A DNA stretch of 64,000 nt. Source: Acanthaster planci. Its lineage: Eukaryota > Echinodermata > Asteroidea > Valvatida > Acanthasteridae. Below are positions 1-13,000 of the stretch, in pieces (the stretch's first letter is position 1; every line of letters starts with the position of its first letter). The DNA is taken from the NCBI RefSeq assembly GCF_001949145.1, contig NW_019091721.1, positions 45,526 through 109,525 on the forward strand, in the 5' to 3' direction. The notes under the pieces are model-generated. The model made no database searches and was not told the origin of the DNA. It saw only the letters and a list, made by a program, of their open reading frames with translations. The position numbers and the translations under genes were made by a program.

Positions 1-141
1 AACGCCGCTATACCGAACACCGCTATACCAAACACCGCAATACCGACTGCCGCTATACCGACCGCCGCTATACCAAACGCTGCTATACCGAATGCCGCTA
101 TACCAAACGCCTCTATACCGAACGCCGCTATACCGAACATT
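1..141. repeat. 15-bp minisatellite
   Basis: About nine units of the type AACGCCGCTATACCG with point changes, reaching the window edge. The unit matches, in inverted orientation, the terminal sequence at 738-759. Confidence 0.85.
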
Positions 142-759
142 CGGCTGTACCCAACATCGTCCTTGGCTCCCAATATTTTATGCACAAAACCTACTGAACA
201 CTATGCAGTTGCCATTTGTAATTTCTTAACGTCAACTTGATAAAACAGTCAGATTTTTATGTTGGAAAGTGACCAGTGACTATTATTTCCCAAGGATTAG
301 AAGGGAAAGCCATTAGTTGTTGACGAGTTAATTGTAATTAACTAGCTGACAAACTGGGTACATTGGTCCGCACTTGTTCAAAGTCGTCTTCTAGTGACAG
401 CCAGGGCACGCATGGTTAATCTGTGCTCCTGACGACGGACAGAGCACACTGTCCGAAACGTTGAGCCTCTCCGGTTCTTATCAGAACCACACAGACTCAA
501 AAAGAGATATTGCATGGTGCTTACCGCAAGCTTTCCATCTTAGATACATTTTTGGAAACCTTAAATGTGAATGCAAAGGCAAAGCAGCACGAAAACAGTG
601 AACCATGGTATCACTAGAGGATGCACTTCAGTTACACAAGAGAGGGCGCTCTTCAGCATGGCAACGAAGCGTTCGGCAGTAAATCTCACTATACTGAACG
701 ACCGCTGAACCAACATTTACCGTGGACCCTGGCATGTTTGTTATAGCGGCGTTCCACTG
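142..759. mobile_element. Right end of a pogo/Tigger-like DNA element (left end not seen)
   Basis: The minus strand begins CAGTGGAACGCCGCTATAAC at 759, directly flanked by TA, as expected of pogo-type Tc1/mariner termini. No transposase is visible. Family call is by terminus style only. Confidence 0.45.
428..535 (+). repeat. Two-hairpin dispersed repeat, copy A
   Basis: CTGACGA, a 6-bp stem GGACAG/CTGTCC with loop AGCACA, then GAAAC, then a second hairpin GGTTCT/AGAACC. Shared with copy B at 46768 together with about 50 bp of following sequence. The layout is reminiscent of a hammerhead ribozyme core. Confidence 0.7.
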
Positions 760-882
760 TATTCACAATGTGTTCCTCATTAAACATGCCTCCAATTTTT
801 TGTTTCATGTTTTGAGATGATGTATATACTGCAAACAACACAGAACAGACTTAGGATGTTCAATCAACGTCAAACAGATTAC

Positions 883-1059
883 CTCTCTGGACCACTAGAT
901 TGACAGTCAGCAGGCAGATTCTCTGGAAACGTTTGGCCAGGAGTTGCTCCCCTGCCAGCTCCGGGGTCTTCTTCCGACTTGGTACCCGGCTGGACGTTGA
1001 AGACGCATGCACCCTCTGCATTCTGAGGATGGTGTCCAGCTGTGACGAGTACCGGCGAT
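883..1059 (-). CDS. LYST: LYST coding exon 28 (last in the window)
   Basis: ELAGEQLLAKRFQRICLLTV aligns with human TETELAQRLQRLTVLAVNR. Acceptor TTCGTCCCAG, donor AGAG|GTAATC. Phase 1 out. The gene continues beyond the left edge. Confidence 0.9.
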
Positions 1060-4000
1060 CTGGGACGAAACAGACAAAGTATTAATGCATAAAAGGAGGA
1101 GGATATCAACGGGGCATTTTACAAAATATCTCCATCTCTTTCAGTTATGGTGGCTTCCTGATGGAAAAAAAACTACTCACAGCTCCTAAGAACAAAACCG
1201 AACAATTAGTCAACCTAATCTTTCCATATCATTCAAAATTCACCAGGTGGTTTGGAGAATTTTAAAGGACTGTGAAAGGTAAAGTCCAGCCACTGTAAGT
1301 TTTGAGTGCCCCTTGAACACTTCAGCATCATACAGAAGCCAAGTGCAGCTTTTCTCCACAAATTTGGGTCTGAGGGATTCTGAAAATTTTCTGAAAACAT
1401 TCAAGAATTATACAAATTTAACAATTTTTACTCTGATGGATTTAGCAACAACTGTTAAAGAGTTGGGCCAAACTGCTTGCCAGCAACCATTTTCAAAAAT
1501 CATAACTTTTTTTTCCCCACTTAAGTTTTTTTTCAAGCTTCAAATTAACCAGTGCAATAAACACACATCATCATGCCATTTTTTTTTTGCGACAATGGTG
1601 CTGCCAAGAAAAGCACCTCTTAGACAATCTCCAAGGGCCCAAGTCCTGAGATGATTGTCCGGACAACAAAGGGCAACGTTGCTGTGAAGGAAGACACTGC
1701 TCACTTTGTGAACCAAAATTTCGTTTCAAAGTGTAGCCCCAATGAATTTTTCTTGGACCTAATTTTTCTGCAACTTTGTTCTCTTTCTTCTTCAGGGTGT
1801 GAACACTCTTTCACACTCCCATTTGGTTAAATGGACTGAAGGGTGCACTTTTTTAAACACCTAAAATTATCAATACTTCCCTGGACAACTGAGGGCGCTG
1901 TTGCTGTAATGTCATCCAGGCAAGAAATGGTTCATTGCATGGGTTTTGTATTGAGGTTGTCACCCAGAATTTTCTTACTGAAAACATTTCCGAGCAAAGT
2001 ATTGGTGCTCACTTATTTTCTATGTACATAAACAATGAATTAGGAAAGAAGAGAAAATTTTAGTCCAGCAAATCTAATAAATACACAACTTTTTATGTAC
2101 AAACCAATGTAACATTTAGGCTTTCTTCCTGGGATGACATCACCGTTTAGCTCATGAATATGGAAATATCATTGGCATAAAAAACAAAAAATACCCTTTG
2201 AAATAGTGAAACAAAAGTTGAAACTCAGATTAACTGAGGTGCATTTTGAAGGTTTGTATTAAAACAAAACAATTGAATGCAGCTATCCTTTAACTAAAAA
2301 CATTTCTGAAGAAGGGTTGCTCAATGGCTTAATGCGTTGTACTCAAAAGAAAAGGTACGGAATGACAAGGTTTAATCAGGATTGCAGAAATTTGTTTCAG
2401 CATAGAAACCAAAAACGCATCAAATATTTCATTTAAGTTGCAAATCCGAAAGTAAACATAAAATCAACTGAAACAAAATGGTGTAATTTCGAATGCTGCA
2501 GCAAAACAAAACTGCAAACCAAAATTAATCGCCAACTTTTCCATATGATAATCAGCAATACTGAATGATGATAGTGTCAGGAAATGAAGCATTATGCATT
2601 TACGGCCTACCTTCTGCCTGCAGGCAAAAATCAGACAGCTGTTCCTGCTCAGAGCTTAATGACATTGTGTCGTCCAAATTGGACTCCGAAATGAGGGACA
2701 TACCAAACTCAGTGGTAATGCTGCTAGTGGATGCAAAGCGCCCCCTTGAGCCTTGGGGGAAAAAAATTTTCAAAACACACAAAAATTAGGATTCACTGTG
2801 CAAAGAGAATTGTGCAAGACCTTTCCAATACACCACTGCCAAACACCATACTTAAGGTCGGTCCGTTCATACTTCAGACAAATGCGTAAATGAAGCGAAT
2901 TGGACATCACAAAAAATATGCAGCGAATTTTCGCTTTTGCAAATTGCAACACAAATATTTGATCTGATACCCAACGTGAAGTTTCCAAACGGCTGCTTCC
3001 TCGCATCAAACACAAAAGCAAGAACAAAATTCCTAAAATGAAAGCTCTTAAAATTTCCAAAGATGAAGACTTACCCCGATCAACCTGAAAAGTTGGTATG
3101 TGTGAGCCGATTTTAAAGGAACGTGGAGCAGATTGTAAACTAATGCTTCTGTTCTTAAAAAGTTGAAAAAAAAAACCAGGCAAGATTCGTCTGACCTACC
3201 TTTGGCCTCTGAATCGGAAGAATTGCGCCGTTTCCATTTGTATTCCTCATACTTGCGCTCTGAAAAGACACAAATTGAAGACTAATTGAAGACTAAGAGA
3301 GGTTTATTGGCGGCAAACATACTGGTCCTTTTTACCAGTTCTGAGCATGCGTATCGTTCTGAGCATGCGTATCGTTCTGAGCATGCGTATCGTTCTGAGC
3401 ATGCGTATCGTTCTGAGCATGCGTATCGTTCTGAGCATGCACAGTACCTTGAAAAAAGGCCGATATTGTCTGCTACTATCAGCGACTCAAAGTCTGCCCT
3501 TCCAATTTAATCTGAAGAACACTTTTTACATATCCTACATTTTCAAATTGTTTTTCTGTTTCTAACTTACTCAATCTTCCCCAAAGAACAAAAACTGTCT
3601 TAGAAAAACTCAAAGATAAAAAAAGATAAAAAAGGGACAGTTTCAGAAATGGCCTTCAAAAAACAATTTAAAAAGAGACACATTACAGACCTCTGAATGA
3701 TCCAGACAACGTTACTCTAAGCCATATTCACTTGCTTCGCAAGAACTGGCACAAGACTACTAATCAGCAATACAAGTTACATGGCATCTCGCTTAGGTAC
3801 TGCACTTTGCAACGAATATCTTTAGCTGTCAGGCAGTTCAACAGCATATTAGAAGTACCCTTCTCCATGGGCGTTGCAGGATTTTTTTTAAAGTGAGCAC
3901 TCACCAGTAGCAATCTGGTGAACCATTAACCATGGAAGAGGGGTCAATCCAAGGTTATTGAGGCAAATTCATCATTTTCATCCCTTTTCTTCCTTTGAGG

Positions 4001-7000
4001 GGAGGCAGCTGAGCACTCACCAGTAGCAATCTGGTGAACCATTAACCATGGAAGAGGGGTCAATCCAAGGTTATTGAGGCAAATTCATCATTTTCATCCC
4101 TTTTCCTCCTTTTCTTTGTTTCTTTCGTTTCTTCACCTCCCCCCCCCACCTTTTTTACTTTCCACTTTTTCCCCAGAAGGGGGGAGGAAGGAGCACAACT
4201 TCCCCCCTCGTGATGACCATACCCTACTCAAGTCCCAGTTCACATACCTGCCCCTTTGTGTCTTACCTGAGTAGCTGACACTCCTCTGCAAGGTCATGGC
4301 TTTCTTGCCTTTGGTGACAGCCGAGTCGACAGACATGGAAGTGGCCCTGAAGTGGTCCAGGACCTCTTTGACAATGTAGCACTGGGTGTCGTACACGATA
4401 TCTGGGATCACAGAGCTCGGGCCTGCCATTGAGAGTGGCATTCATTGTGACAGCGACACTTATGTGACACTAACAGTATCATGTCAAAGTGATGTTACAA
4501 ATGATGTTACATCATAACACATGAAACCAACTGACCATGGCCTCTAACTGACACTGGCATCAGTGACAGTGACACCTAAGCTTTGTCAATGTCTGCGTTA
4601 TGCAGGAGTGGTTGTTACAGTTATCTTTGAACTGTACAACTGGTAATGACAACAATCATGGCAATCACAATATAATGACCACAACCAATGACAGTATCAA
4701 TGATAGAGTGGCAGGAACAATGACAGTGACAGTACAAAGTAAAGAGGACAGTGTGTAACTTTCCTTGATCATACCAGGTTCACATCAGGAGGAAGCCTAG
4801 AGGATTATTCACATGTCCCTCTTTGACTGTATTAGCCTTCTATCAGACCTTTAGCTTGAAGTGAAGATGACCACAAATGAAAACAAGATGGCCTTGAATG
4901 GAGACTAATTCTCCCACTTACCGTGCCTCTTTCTTAGCTTCTCCTCCATTCCACCGAGGAGCAGCATCATGTTTTCAAAGTAGTCAAACTGGCTGACAGA
5001 ACTGAATTTAGAGAGCAAGCACAACGAATGTCAACCCAAACCTAAAGAAAATACTAAATAAAAATTAAGCCTGACTGAAATAGTGTAATTTTAAAAATAC
5101 ACAAAACCAGAATCTTGATAAAATGGTCATACAAACAATTGACTGAACTACCTAAAGACATGATTAGCAATGCAGGCCATGAAGTGATGTATATCCTTGA
5201 TGAGAATCTGCACTGTTTCCGATAATCTATCGGGTAACCGTGGAAGTGGATCCTTGGACACGCTGCTCGCATCATCTCCTCCGTCCCATCCATCAGTGTC
5301 CACATCACCTGAGTCAACATCACTGCCACCCAGGGATGGGGTGGATTCTTCCCGGGGTAGTGTGATTAAGTCTGGTTCCTCGAGATTGCTTCCCATAAAC
5401 CCATTGACCTTTGCCGGCTGTGCAATGCCAGCCCCTGTCTCATTTCCGAGCGTTCTTAGACCCACTCCTCCATCAACTTCTGGGTTCAGGGTCTCACTTC
5501 CATTTGGAGACCCCTCACAACCAATGTTAGCGTCCTTGCTTGGAGTTCCCTCGTCTGTCCTGCTTGAATCCTCCAGAGTGGTTTTTGTTTTTTCCCTGCC
5601 AGTGATATCCTCCGGGCTGTCACTGGACCTCGTGCTGCCCTTGGGCGAAGCTGCCCGCTGCCTGTTGGGCTTCCCCGTGATACCGACGGCGGACGCCCTG
5701 CTGCATACTGCAGACAACACATTACACAAGGTCTCCACCAGGCCGTTGACGAGCATCACATGGGCTATACTTTCAACACCTTCAAACAACTGCAGAGATG
5801 AATCACGAAAACTCCTAAGTCTACGCATCAATCAGAATTACTACATTTGGATCACTGAAGATCAAATGATTAGACTCAAGCTAATATTTTTGGGTATTTA
5901 GCTTCTAAACGGATATGGGCAAGTCCACAAGTAGGTCCTTTTTGTACCATTCGTAATGCCACGTTTTCTTAAACAACCATCACAAAGACTAGTCATGTCA
6001 AAACTCTTCGGTATTCATCATCTAGGTGCCTTACAATTAAATGAAAAATGCCGGAATCCATAAATGTTTTCACGGGAAAAACTTCTGTTAAGCGTGGGAC
6101 ATAGAGTATGCAAAATCACGGAAATGCTCGTATAGTTGAATGCTTGATTTAATTTCTTTTCAACTCAAGTATTTGCTGCTCCATATAAGTGACCTCCTAC
6201 AATAGGCAATCACTGTACATTTTGTGCATTCAGAAGAGCCTTACTCGAGATACAGCAAAGCACTGCGCCAGCTTCAAAGATGATAAGGGAATTTCTGAGT
6301 GTTACAATTTGGTCCACATTTATCCATTCACACCTCCAGAAGAAAAGACTACCAAATTTCTACAAACCTGGTTGGCTATGCATATCCCATTGTGGCAAAG
6401 AGAAAAGTCGTGGACCGCGTTCTCTAGGAGGGACATGAGCAGCACTGAGGAGACATGTTGGAAGCGGTCGGCCTCCTGCAGTAACATCAACTCCACACTG
6501 AACAAGAGAAAAACAGGAACCAAGAGAGGTGTGGGTTATATCCTACTCCCGCAAGGCACCATGCCCCCGCTGGGCAATTCTGGAGGATGGAAGCTGCACA
6601 AAAAGCGACAAAAGAAACAGAGCAAACGCAGCGGCAGTACCTCACTAAAATCAAAGCTGTGTCTGTCTGTTGGGAAATGTGGCCTGGTGGGTAGGGTTTG
6701 TACCTTCTGGTCACAGTGTCAGAGCTTTGAATCCTAGCAGGCGGTAAGACATTGTGAACTTGGGCAAGTCACTTTACCAATGTGTGCAGAAGGAAATGGG
6801 TACCAGTGAAGACACATATGGTGTTCAGCTGTTTGCTGCTGAAATGGCAGCATTGGGCTGGTATACTCCCCAGAGAGTTGAGATGGTCTCTGAAATGTTC
6901 AGATACTGGGAGCCCTGTGAGCAGGGACGATAATATATCAGCACATCAGAATGGCAGATACTGTGCACCTTTTCATGCTGCAATATTATTGTTATCATAA

Positions 7001-10000
7001 CTATCTACTTGGTTATGGCTGGAAATAATATGTTTCCCTAGGGAAGCCACAAGCTAGTAGCTATGCCTCTTCCTCATACATGTATGTACTTCTGTAAGCC
7101 ACATCCAAGTCATGGCTGTTGTGTCACTGTACTACTTGTGAAGCTGGGTTCGACATCATTTAACCATACATGTACCCACAAACAGCCATGGCAGAGATGC
7201 ATTTTTATGTACCTGAGAGCAAGCATGTGAGTGAGTGATCACTTAAATTAAAGCTGAAAACAGCTAGCAAAAAGCTGAAATGTAAAAATTCACCACACGT
7301 TTGTACAGACCAGGTGCACAAAACAGCTTAAATTCAGGGTGAAATTAGCTAAAAAACTGAATTCTCGCACCCCAAAGCAAGGCTAATCAGATAAGGCAGC
7401 AATCGGTAACTAGAAGTCTATGTCTGTTTCAGAACACAGCATAGGATTTTCCACATTGGGGTTGTTCTAAGGAAAGAAAGAACTTGTTCAAAAGAATAAA
7501 ATGAGAAAGATTTTTTTGAGAAAGTAGGGTGTCAACGTTATTACAAAGTCTAATGTACAAAAAACGTGTCCTAAACCTGTCGGGAAACATTGCACCTTTA
7601 ATCTCATGTCAAGTGGCACCTGATAACATCACAGAGAGCTGGTGTTGAGACCCGCTCAGGCTGATGGACAAAATAAGCACTTAAATGAAGTCATCAAATA
7701 GATCAAAGTGCTCTAATTTGTGACATTTAAAAAAACAAATAAAACATACAAAACCATAAGTAAAAAACTGCACCCTTAAATCATGTCACATGATTTGCGC
7801 TTGAATTAATTTTTTTTTCACAAAACATGACATGGTTTCTTCAATATTGGGTATAATTATTTGTAATAGAAGGAAAGAGAAAATTCTAAATGATTTCTCT
7901 TTTACTCTTACAGTAATCCCCAATCAAAAATGAGAACTTCTCAGTCATTAAGATCGTAAACAGTGCATAATAGAAAAATATGAACAAAACCTATGAAAAA
8001 AGGCAACTTTAATCTCATGTCACATGATCCTAGGTGATGCCATCACGACATGATTATTTTGGTTTGATCTCTGTATATGTACCTTAACTCGGTTTAGTTT
8101 TGATAAATATGCAAGAGCTTAATGTGACCAAAATGAAGGTTTGCAAACTGTGAACAGAGTTTATGGGCAAAAATAAATATGTTAAAAACCGATAATAAAT
8201 CCCTTGATGAAATCCTCATGATGTCATTATTTTGGTTATCATCTTTGTATTAGGGTCTGTGTTTGATATAACTTTCATAAGGATTAAAGGTCACCAAGTG
8301 AAAAAAATAGGACGTTGAATTTGTGTACAAACTCAATGGGCAAAAATAAATATTGAAAAATCGATAATAAATATTAAATTGATGAAGTCATCATGATGTC
8401 CCTCTTCAAGGCAAATGTATGCCTTGAGTACTTTGGTTTGTGTAAGTTTGATAAAGATACCAGGGAATAAAGTCCAGGCAAGAAATGATGTACAAAGTAA
8501 AGGGATTTTTGTAAAGAAGAACATGGAGAAGAAAAAACAATCAGAACAAAAATAATGCCTTTTCCACAACTTGGGGAAAAGCCAAAAACACAATCAGTAC
8601 AAATTCTTGATACTTTGAAGGCAGCGCCTCATAAAGTTAGACCTCAAGTATACAATGTACATTACTAATTTTCCACACCAGACTGGAAGCGGGCGGGATT
8701 TGCGTACACCGTAATCCTCAAGACTGAGCCTTATTTGGCATTCAGAAAGCCACCAAAGAATAGTTACCCTTGTTCCAGATCGACCGGCTTGCCCACGGTG
8801 ATGGTCAGACATGCCTCCATCAGCTCCCTGGTGGCTGGGTACTGATGTAGCTGGTTGGCCAAGAGGTGGAAGCTCTTCCGCTTCAGGAATGTCTCAATCT
8901 GGGCCGAGCTGGCACGGTGGAAGAACACATCTAGAAGCTGGTACATTGGAAGAATACAGGCAAGGGATCAAGCCTTACGGCATCTTCTAAATGACGTACA
9001 GTGGCTTGAAGGAACTAACCACACTACCCTTCTGCGCCAACACAGCCACTTCGTGATTTCTGTCGCCAAATGACTTCACTGTGGATACGCTAATTTGGGA
9101 TTTCTACAGTTTTGACTTCTAAAATCTAACACATTAGCATCAGAATTTTTCATCTGCAAATGCCGTTCCAAAAATATTAGTTCAGCCTTGAAGGACGTAA
9201 AAAAACCAACTTCATACTTCCACACTGCTGAAGGCATGAATCACTCAACCAGCAAGTAATCTTATCAATTCCTGGATGCATCTCAGCTCCGTGAGCAAAA
9301 AGAACCAGAGTGCCATGTGCAGTGTGCACAATTTCAAATACAGAGAAGCCTATCGCTAACAAAAGCAGCTTGGTCAAAAGCACAAGCATTGTACACCGAA
9401 TTGGCAGTAAAAACAAATTCTTCAACTTCAGCCACTGAAGCAGGTATCTGTCATCCTCAAACAAAAAAAAGCCACAGGATAAATTAAAGCAAACTAAATT
9501 TAACTTTTAGCTCTGGAAGAGGACAGGAAAGTTTTCAAACATACCTGTATGACTCGTGTCCGGATCAGAGGAGAGTCGTGGTGGGCCAGCACTATGAGTG
9601 TCTCTGGTTTGATGACGATGCCCAGAACCTTGGACAGACTGGAGTCGGGCAGCACTACTAAAGCCTCAGACAGAAGATTGAGCAGTCCAGAGCACAGACC
9701 GCTCATGTCTGACACCCTGTCCTCATCCCAGTCACTGGCACCCGGAGATCCAAAGGGACCCTGACTCTTCACTTTTGCCGCATTTTCATCATTCTCTCTA
9801 TCAGGGGTTGCAGCCACCTTTTGGCGATTATGGTTCATTTCTACAAATCACACAAAAAAATCTAAGCGTATTTAAACACTTACTGCCCGGGGACCCATTT
9901 TCGAGCACATAGGCTTTACACACGAAGCCAGGGAGCCTGAAACCGGGACAAAAAAGCGAGACCTTGTAACAAAAGGCCACGTTCGGCACAAAAGACTGAG

Positions 10001-13000
10001 CTGCTGGGCATTACCAACATTTATTTACTCTCAATAGTGGAGATAATCCAGCCTTGTTTTTAACAGTATACCACGGTTTTGGGCATTTAGTGCGAGCCGA
10101 TTACCACCAGGGACAAAAGCACTCCACCATTGCAGTGACGAGCCACATAGCACCGCTGCACGCTAATCTGGCCCCTATTGAAAAGAGGTCAACAGCGCAC
10201 TGTGCCAGGTTTGTGAACAAAAGAAAGTTATAAAACACCGCACAATCTGGGCTCTTTTTACAAGGCTGCAGGCCTGGCTGAAAAACTCGGGCGTCAGTGG
10301 CTACAGTGGCCACCAGACAGTAATTCACGTGGGTGTAAACCTCCGTTAATTTAATTGAAATAATGAATTTCTGAAGATTTTTGAAAACTGAAAATCTTGA
10401 AATTCACCCGGCAGCAAGTGGTTACGGGAGTACAGCACTTGGTAGGATGAAACATTTCAAATTCAAAAAATTCAAAAAAACTAAAGACNNNNNNNNNNNN
10501 NNNNNNNNNNNNNNNNNNNNNNNNNNNNNNNNNNNNNNNNNNNNNNNNNNNNNNNNNNNNNNNNNNNNNNNNNNNNNNNNNNNNNNNNNNNNNNNNNNNN
10601 NNNNNNNNNNNNNNNNNNNNNNNNNNNNNNNNNNNNNNNNNNNNNNNNNNNNNNNNNNNNNNNNNNNNNNNNNNNNNNNNNNNNNNNNNNNNNNNNNNNN
10701 NNNNNNNNNNNNNNNNNNNNNNNNNNNNNNNNNNNNNNNNNNNNNNNNNNNNNNNNNNNNNNNNNNNNNNNNNNNNNNNNNNNNNNNNNNNNNNNNNNNN
10801 NNNNNNNNNNNNNNNNNNNNNNNNNNNNNNNNNNNNNNNNNNNNNNNNNNNNNNNNNNNNNNNNNNNNNNNNNNNNNNNNNNNNNNNNNNNNNNNNNNNN
10901 NNNNNNNNNNNNNNNNTATTTTCAGGAAGATAAAGCTTGGTTGGAAATGGCAGGTTGAAATCATTAGTATCCAATGGTACAAAAAACTTGGCAAGTTAGG
11001 AACATTTCAATAAGTTTCTAAAAATTTCCCCCATGACATAAACCTTATTCCAAAAAGTAGACATTACATAGTTGTTAACTTTCTCATCCCAGAGAACAGT
11101 TATAAAAGTTGACATTAAATTCTTCCCAAGACAATAAGATTACACATGCAATGTTAGGATGTACACGTTGAAGTGCTCACAAACCTGAGATACTAAGATC
11201 TACTGACGGGAGGTAGAATTTAGCAGTCTCTGAGCTTGTCTCAGACTGGTCAGACGAATCGTCAAGACTCGACATCTTTTGGAGTAGTTTCTGTTTGGCT
11301 TTCTGCTGTACAACTAAACGATAAAGACAAAGTATTCATTGGGTGAAAACACTGGCAAAGTAATTTACTTCCAGACTGCTCCCCCCAAAAAACTTGGGTT
11401 CAACAATGACGAAAGTGGTGCAAATTGACCGTGGTGGTTTGGAATTTGGAGATTAAAGAATATTATGTTCTGTGAACGATGGAAATTTAAGCCGTGGGCA
11501 TTGAGTGAAATGCCAAGATTTGAAACTCGGGCCTATTCTCAACCCTCGAATTTTTTTTTTCGGCATTCACTCTAGCATTTCTCAACCAACTGTTGGGGAA
11601 AAAGACGCATTTTTCCTCTTGTATTTCATTAAACTCATTGATTTTCACATCTTCTCTTCTCACTGTGGACAGAGGAAACAAGAAATCTCCAGATGATCAC
11701 ACCGGCTGTTTGCTTGAAACCTTCTGAACCCCAAAGCAATATTCTGTGTTAGCAAGGTTACAGACTGACAAGTTATGCTGTCCTTTCACAATCTTGTCAC
11801 CAACAGTTAAGGCATACAACTTGAAATCCTAATCAATTAAAACAGTTTTTGAAAGTCTGAAATGAAAATGTGAACAATACTTGAAGCAGCGAGCGGCACC
11901 TTTCACTGGTTGTAAATAAGTACTGCAGGGCACATTTGATCAAGTGTCTCTAAATAAGTTCAGCAACATTGGTCTAGCCAGTTTAACTGGTAGTCATTTA
12001 CTGCTTATTTTAATTTCTAAACGGCCAAAGAAAGTGTGCATGAAAGACTAGTACATGTACCTTAACCAAGCAAGTTTCAGTTTGGGCAAGTTCAGAAGAG
12101 GGCAATAGTTGGCTACATTTTGAGCAGTGTCACCCGAGCAATGGATGGTTTGGACCATTTGGTCGACCACCATTGGTTATCAACAGCTGATTTCTTTAGG
12201 GAGCTATTCCCATGAAAATAATTGTAGGAGATGCCATTGAACATGAACACTGTGACAATTGCAGCCAACAACACAAATATGAGTGACAATAATAATTTAC
12301 AAAATAGTTTGACTAGGGTGTGACTTATCCGTGCATGTGCATGGTAAAAAAGCAACTGGCTAGTTCACACCCAAACTTGTCTCCTTGCTTGATCAAACAA
12401 GAACACAAACTACTCCAACAAACAGCAGGGGAAAACTCTTGGAGGCAAAATTTCTCTGGATTGCTACATTGTTAGCCAACCAACCAAAGGCTTTCTAAAT
12501 GGACTAATCAACTTACAGGAGTGATGGGAGAAGTAGAAGCTGGACTGGGCATGGCAGACGAACGTGTTGACCGCTGGATGGATGGCCAACAGGAAGTCGC
12601 ACACCTCGGCCAGGAGGTTGATGTCTGGTGGCTGACCCATCAGGCCCTTGATGATGGACACTACCGAGGAGCAGGTCAGCGGGGTAAGACTGGGCAGATC
12701 CTCATGGTGACGTTCCTGGTAATAAAATGGGTACAAGCCAATCAGATAAAGGTCAGCAATGGTCATATTATTTGCTCAAACCCATCCCTGGGATGGGCTA
12801 ACCCCTTTCACAAATTTTGGGGAGGAAATGGAGACAATGCAAAGCATTGTGGGTTGCTGAACCCATGTACATTTAACGCACAAACTTCACAAGTACATTG
12901 AAAAAAAATAGTCCAAGTAACTTCTAAAAACAAATTCTATCAAATAATAACTCAAAGAAATTAGATCATGCATCCTAAAGAAATTCATCCCTCCAAGTGC

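Noticed and set aside
5197-5901. 234-residue plus-strand open frame
   Set aside because: Antisense to LYST exon 23; open only because of the Ser/Asp codon bias of the real frame.
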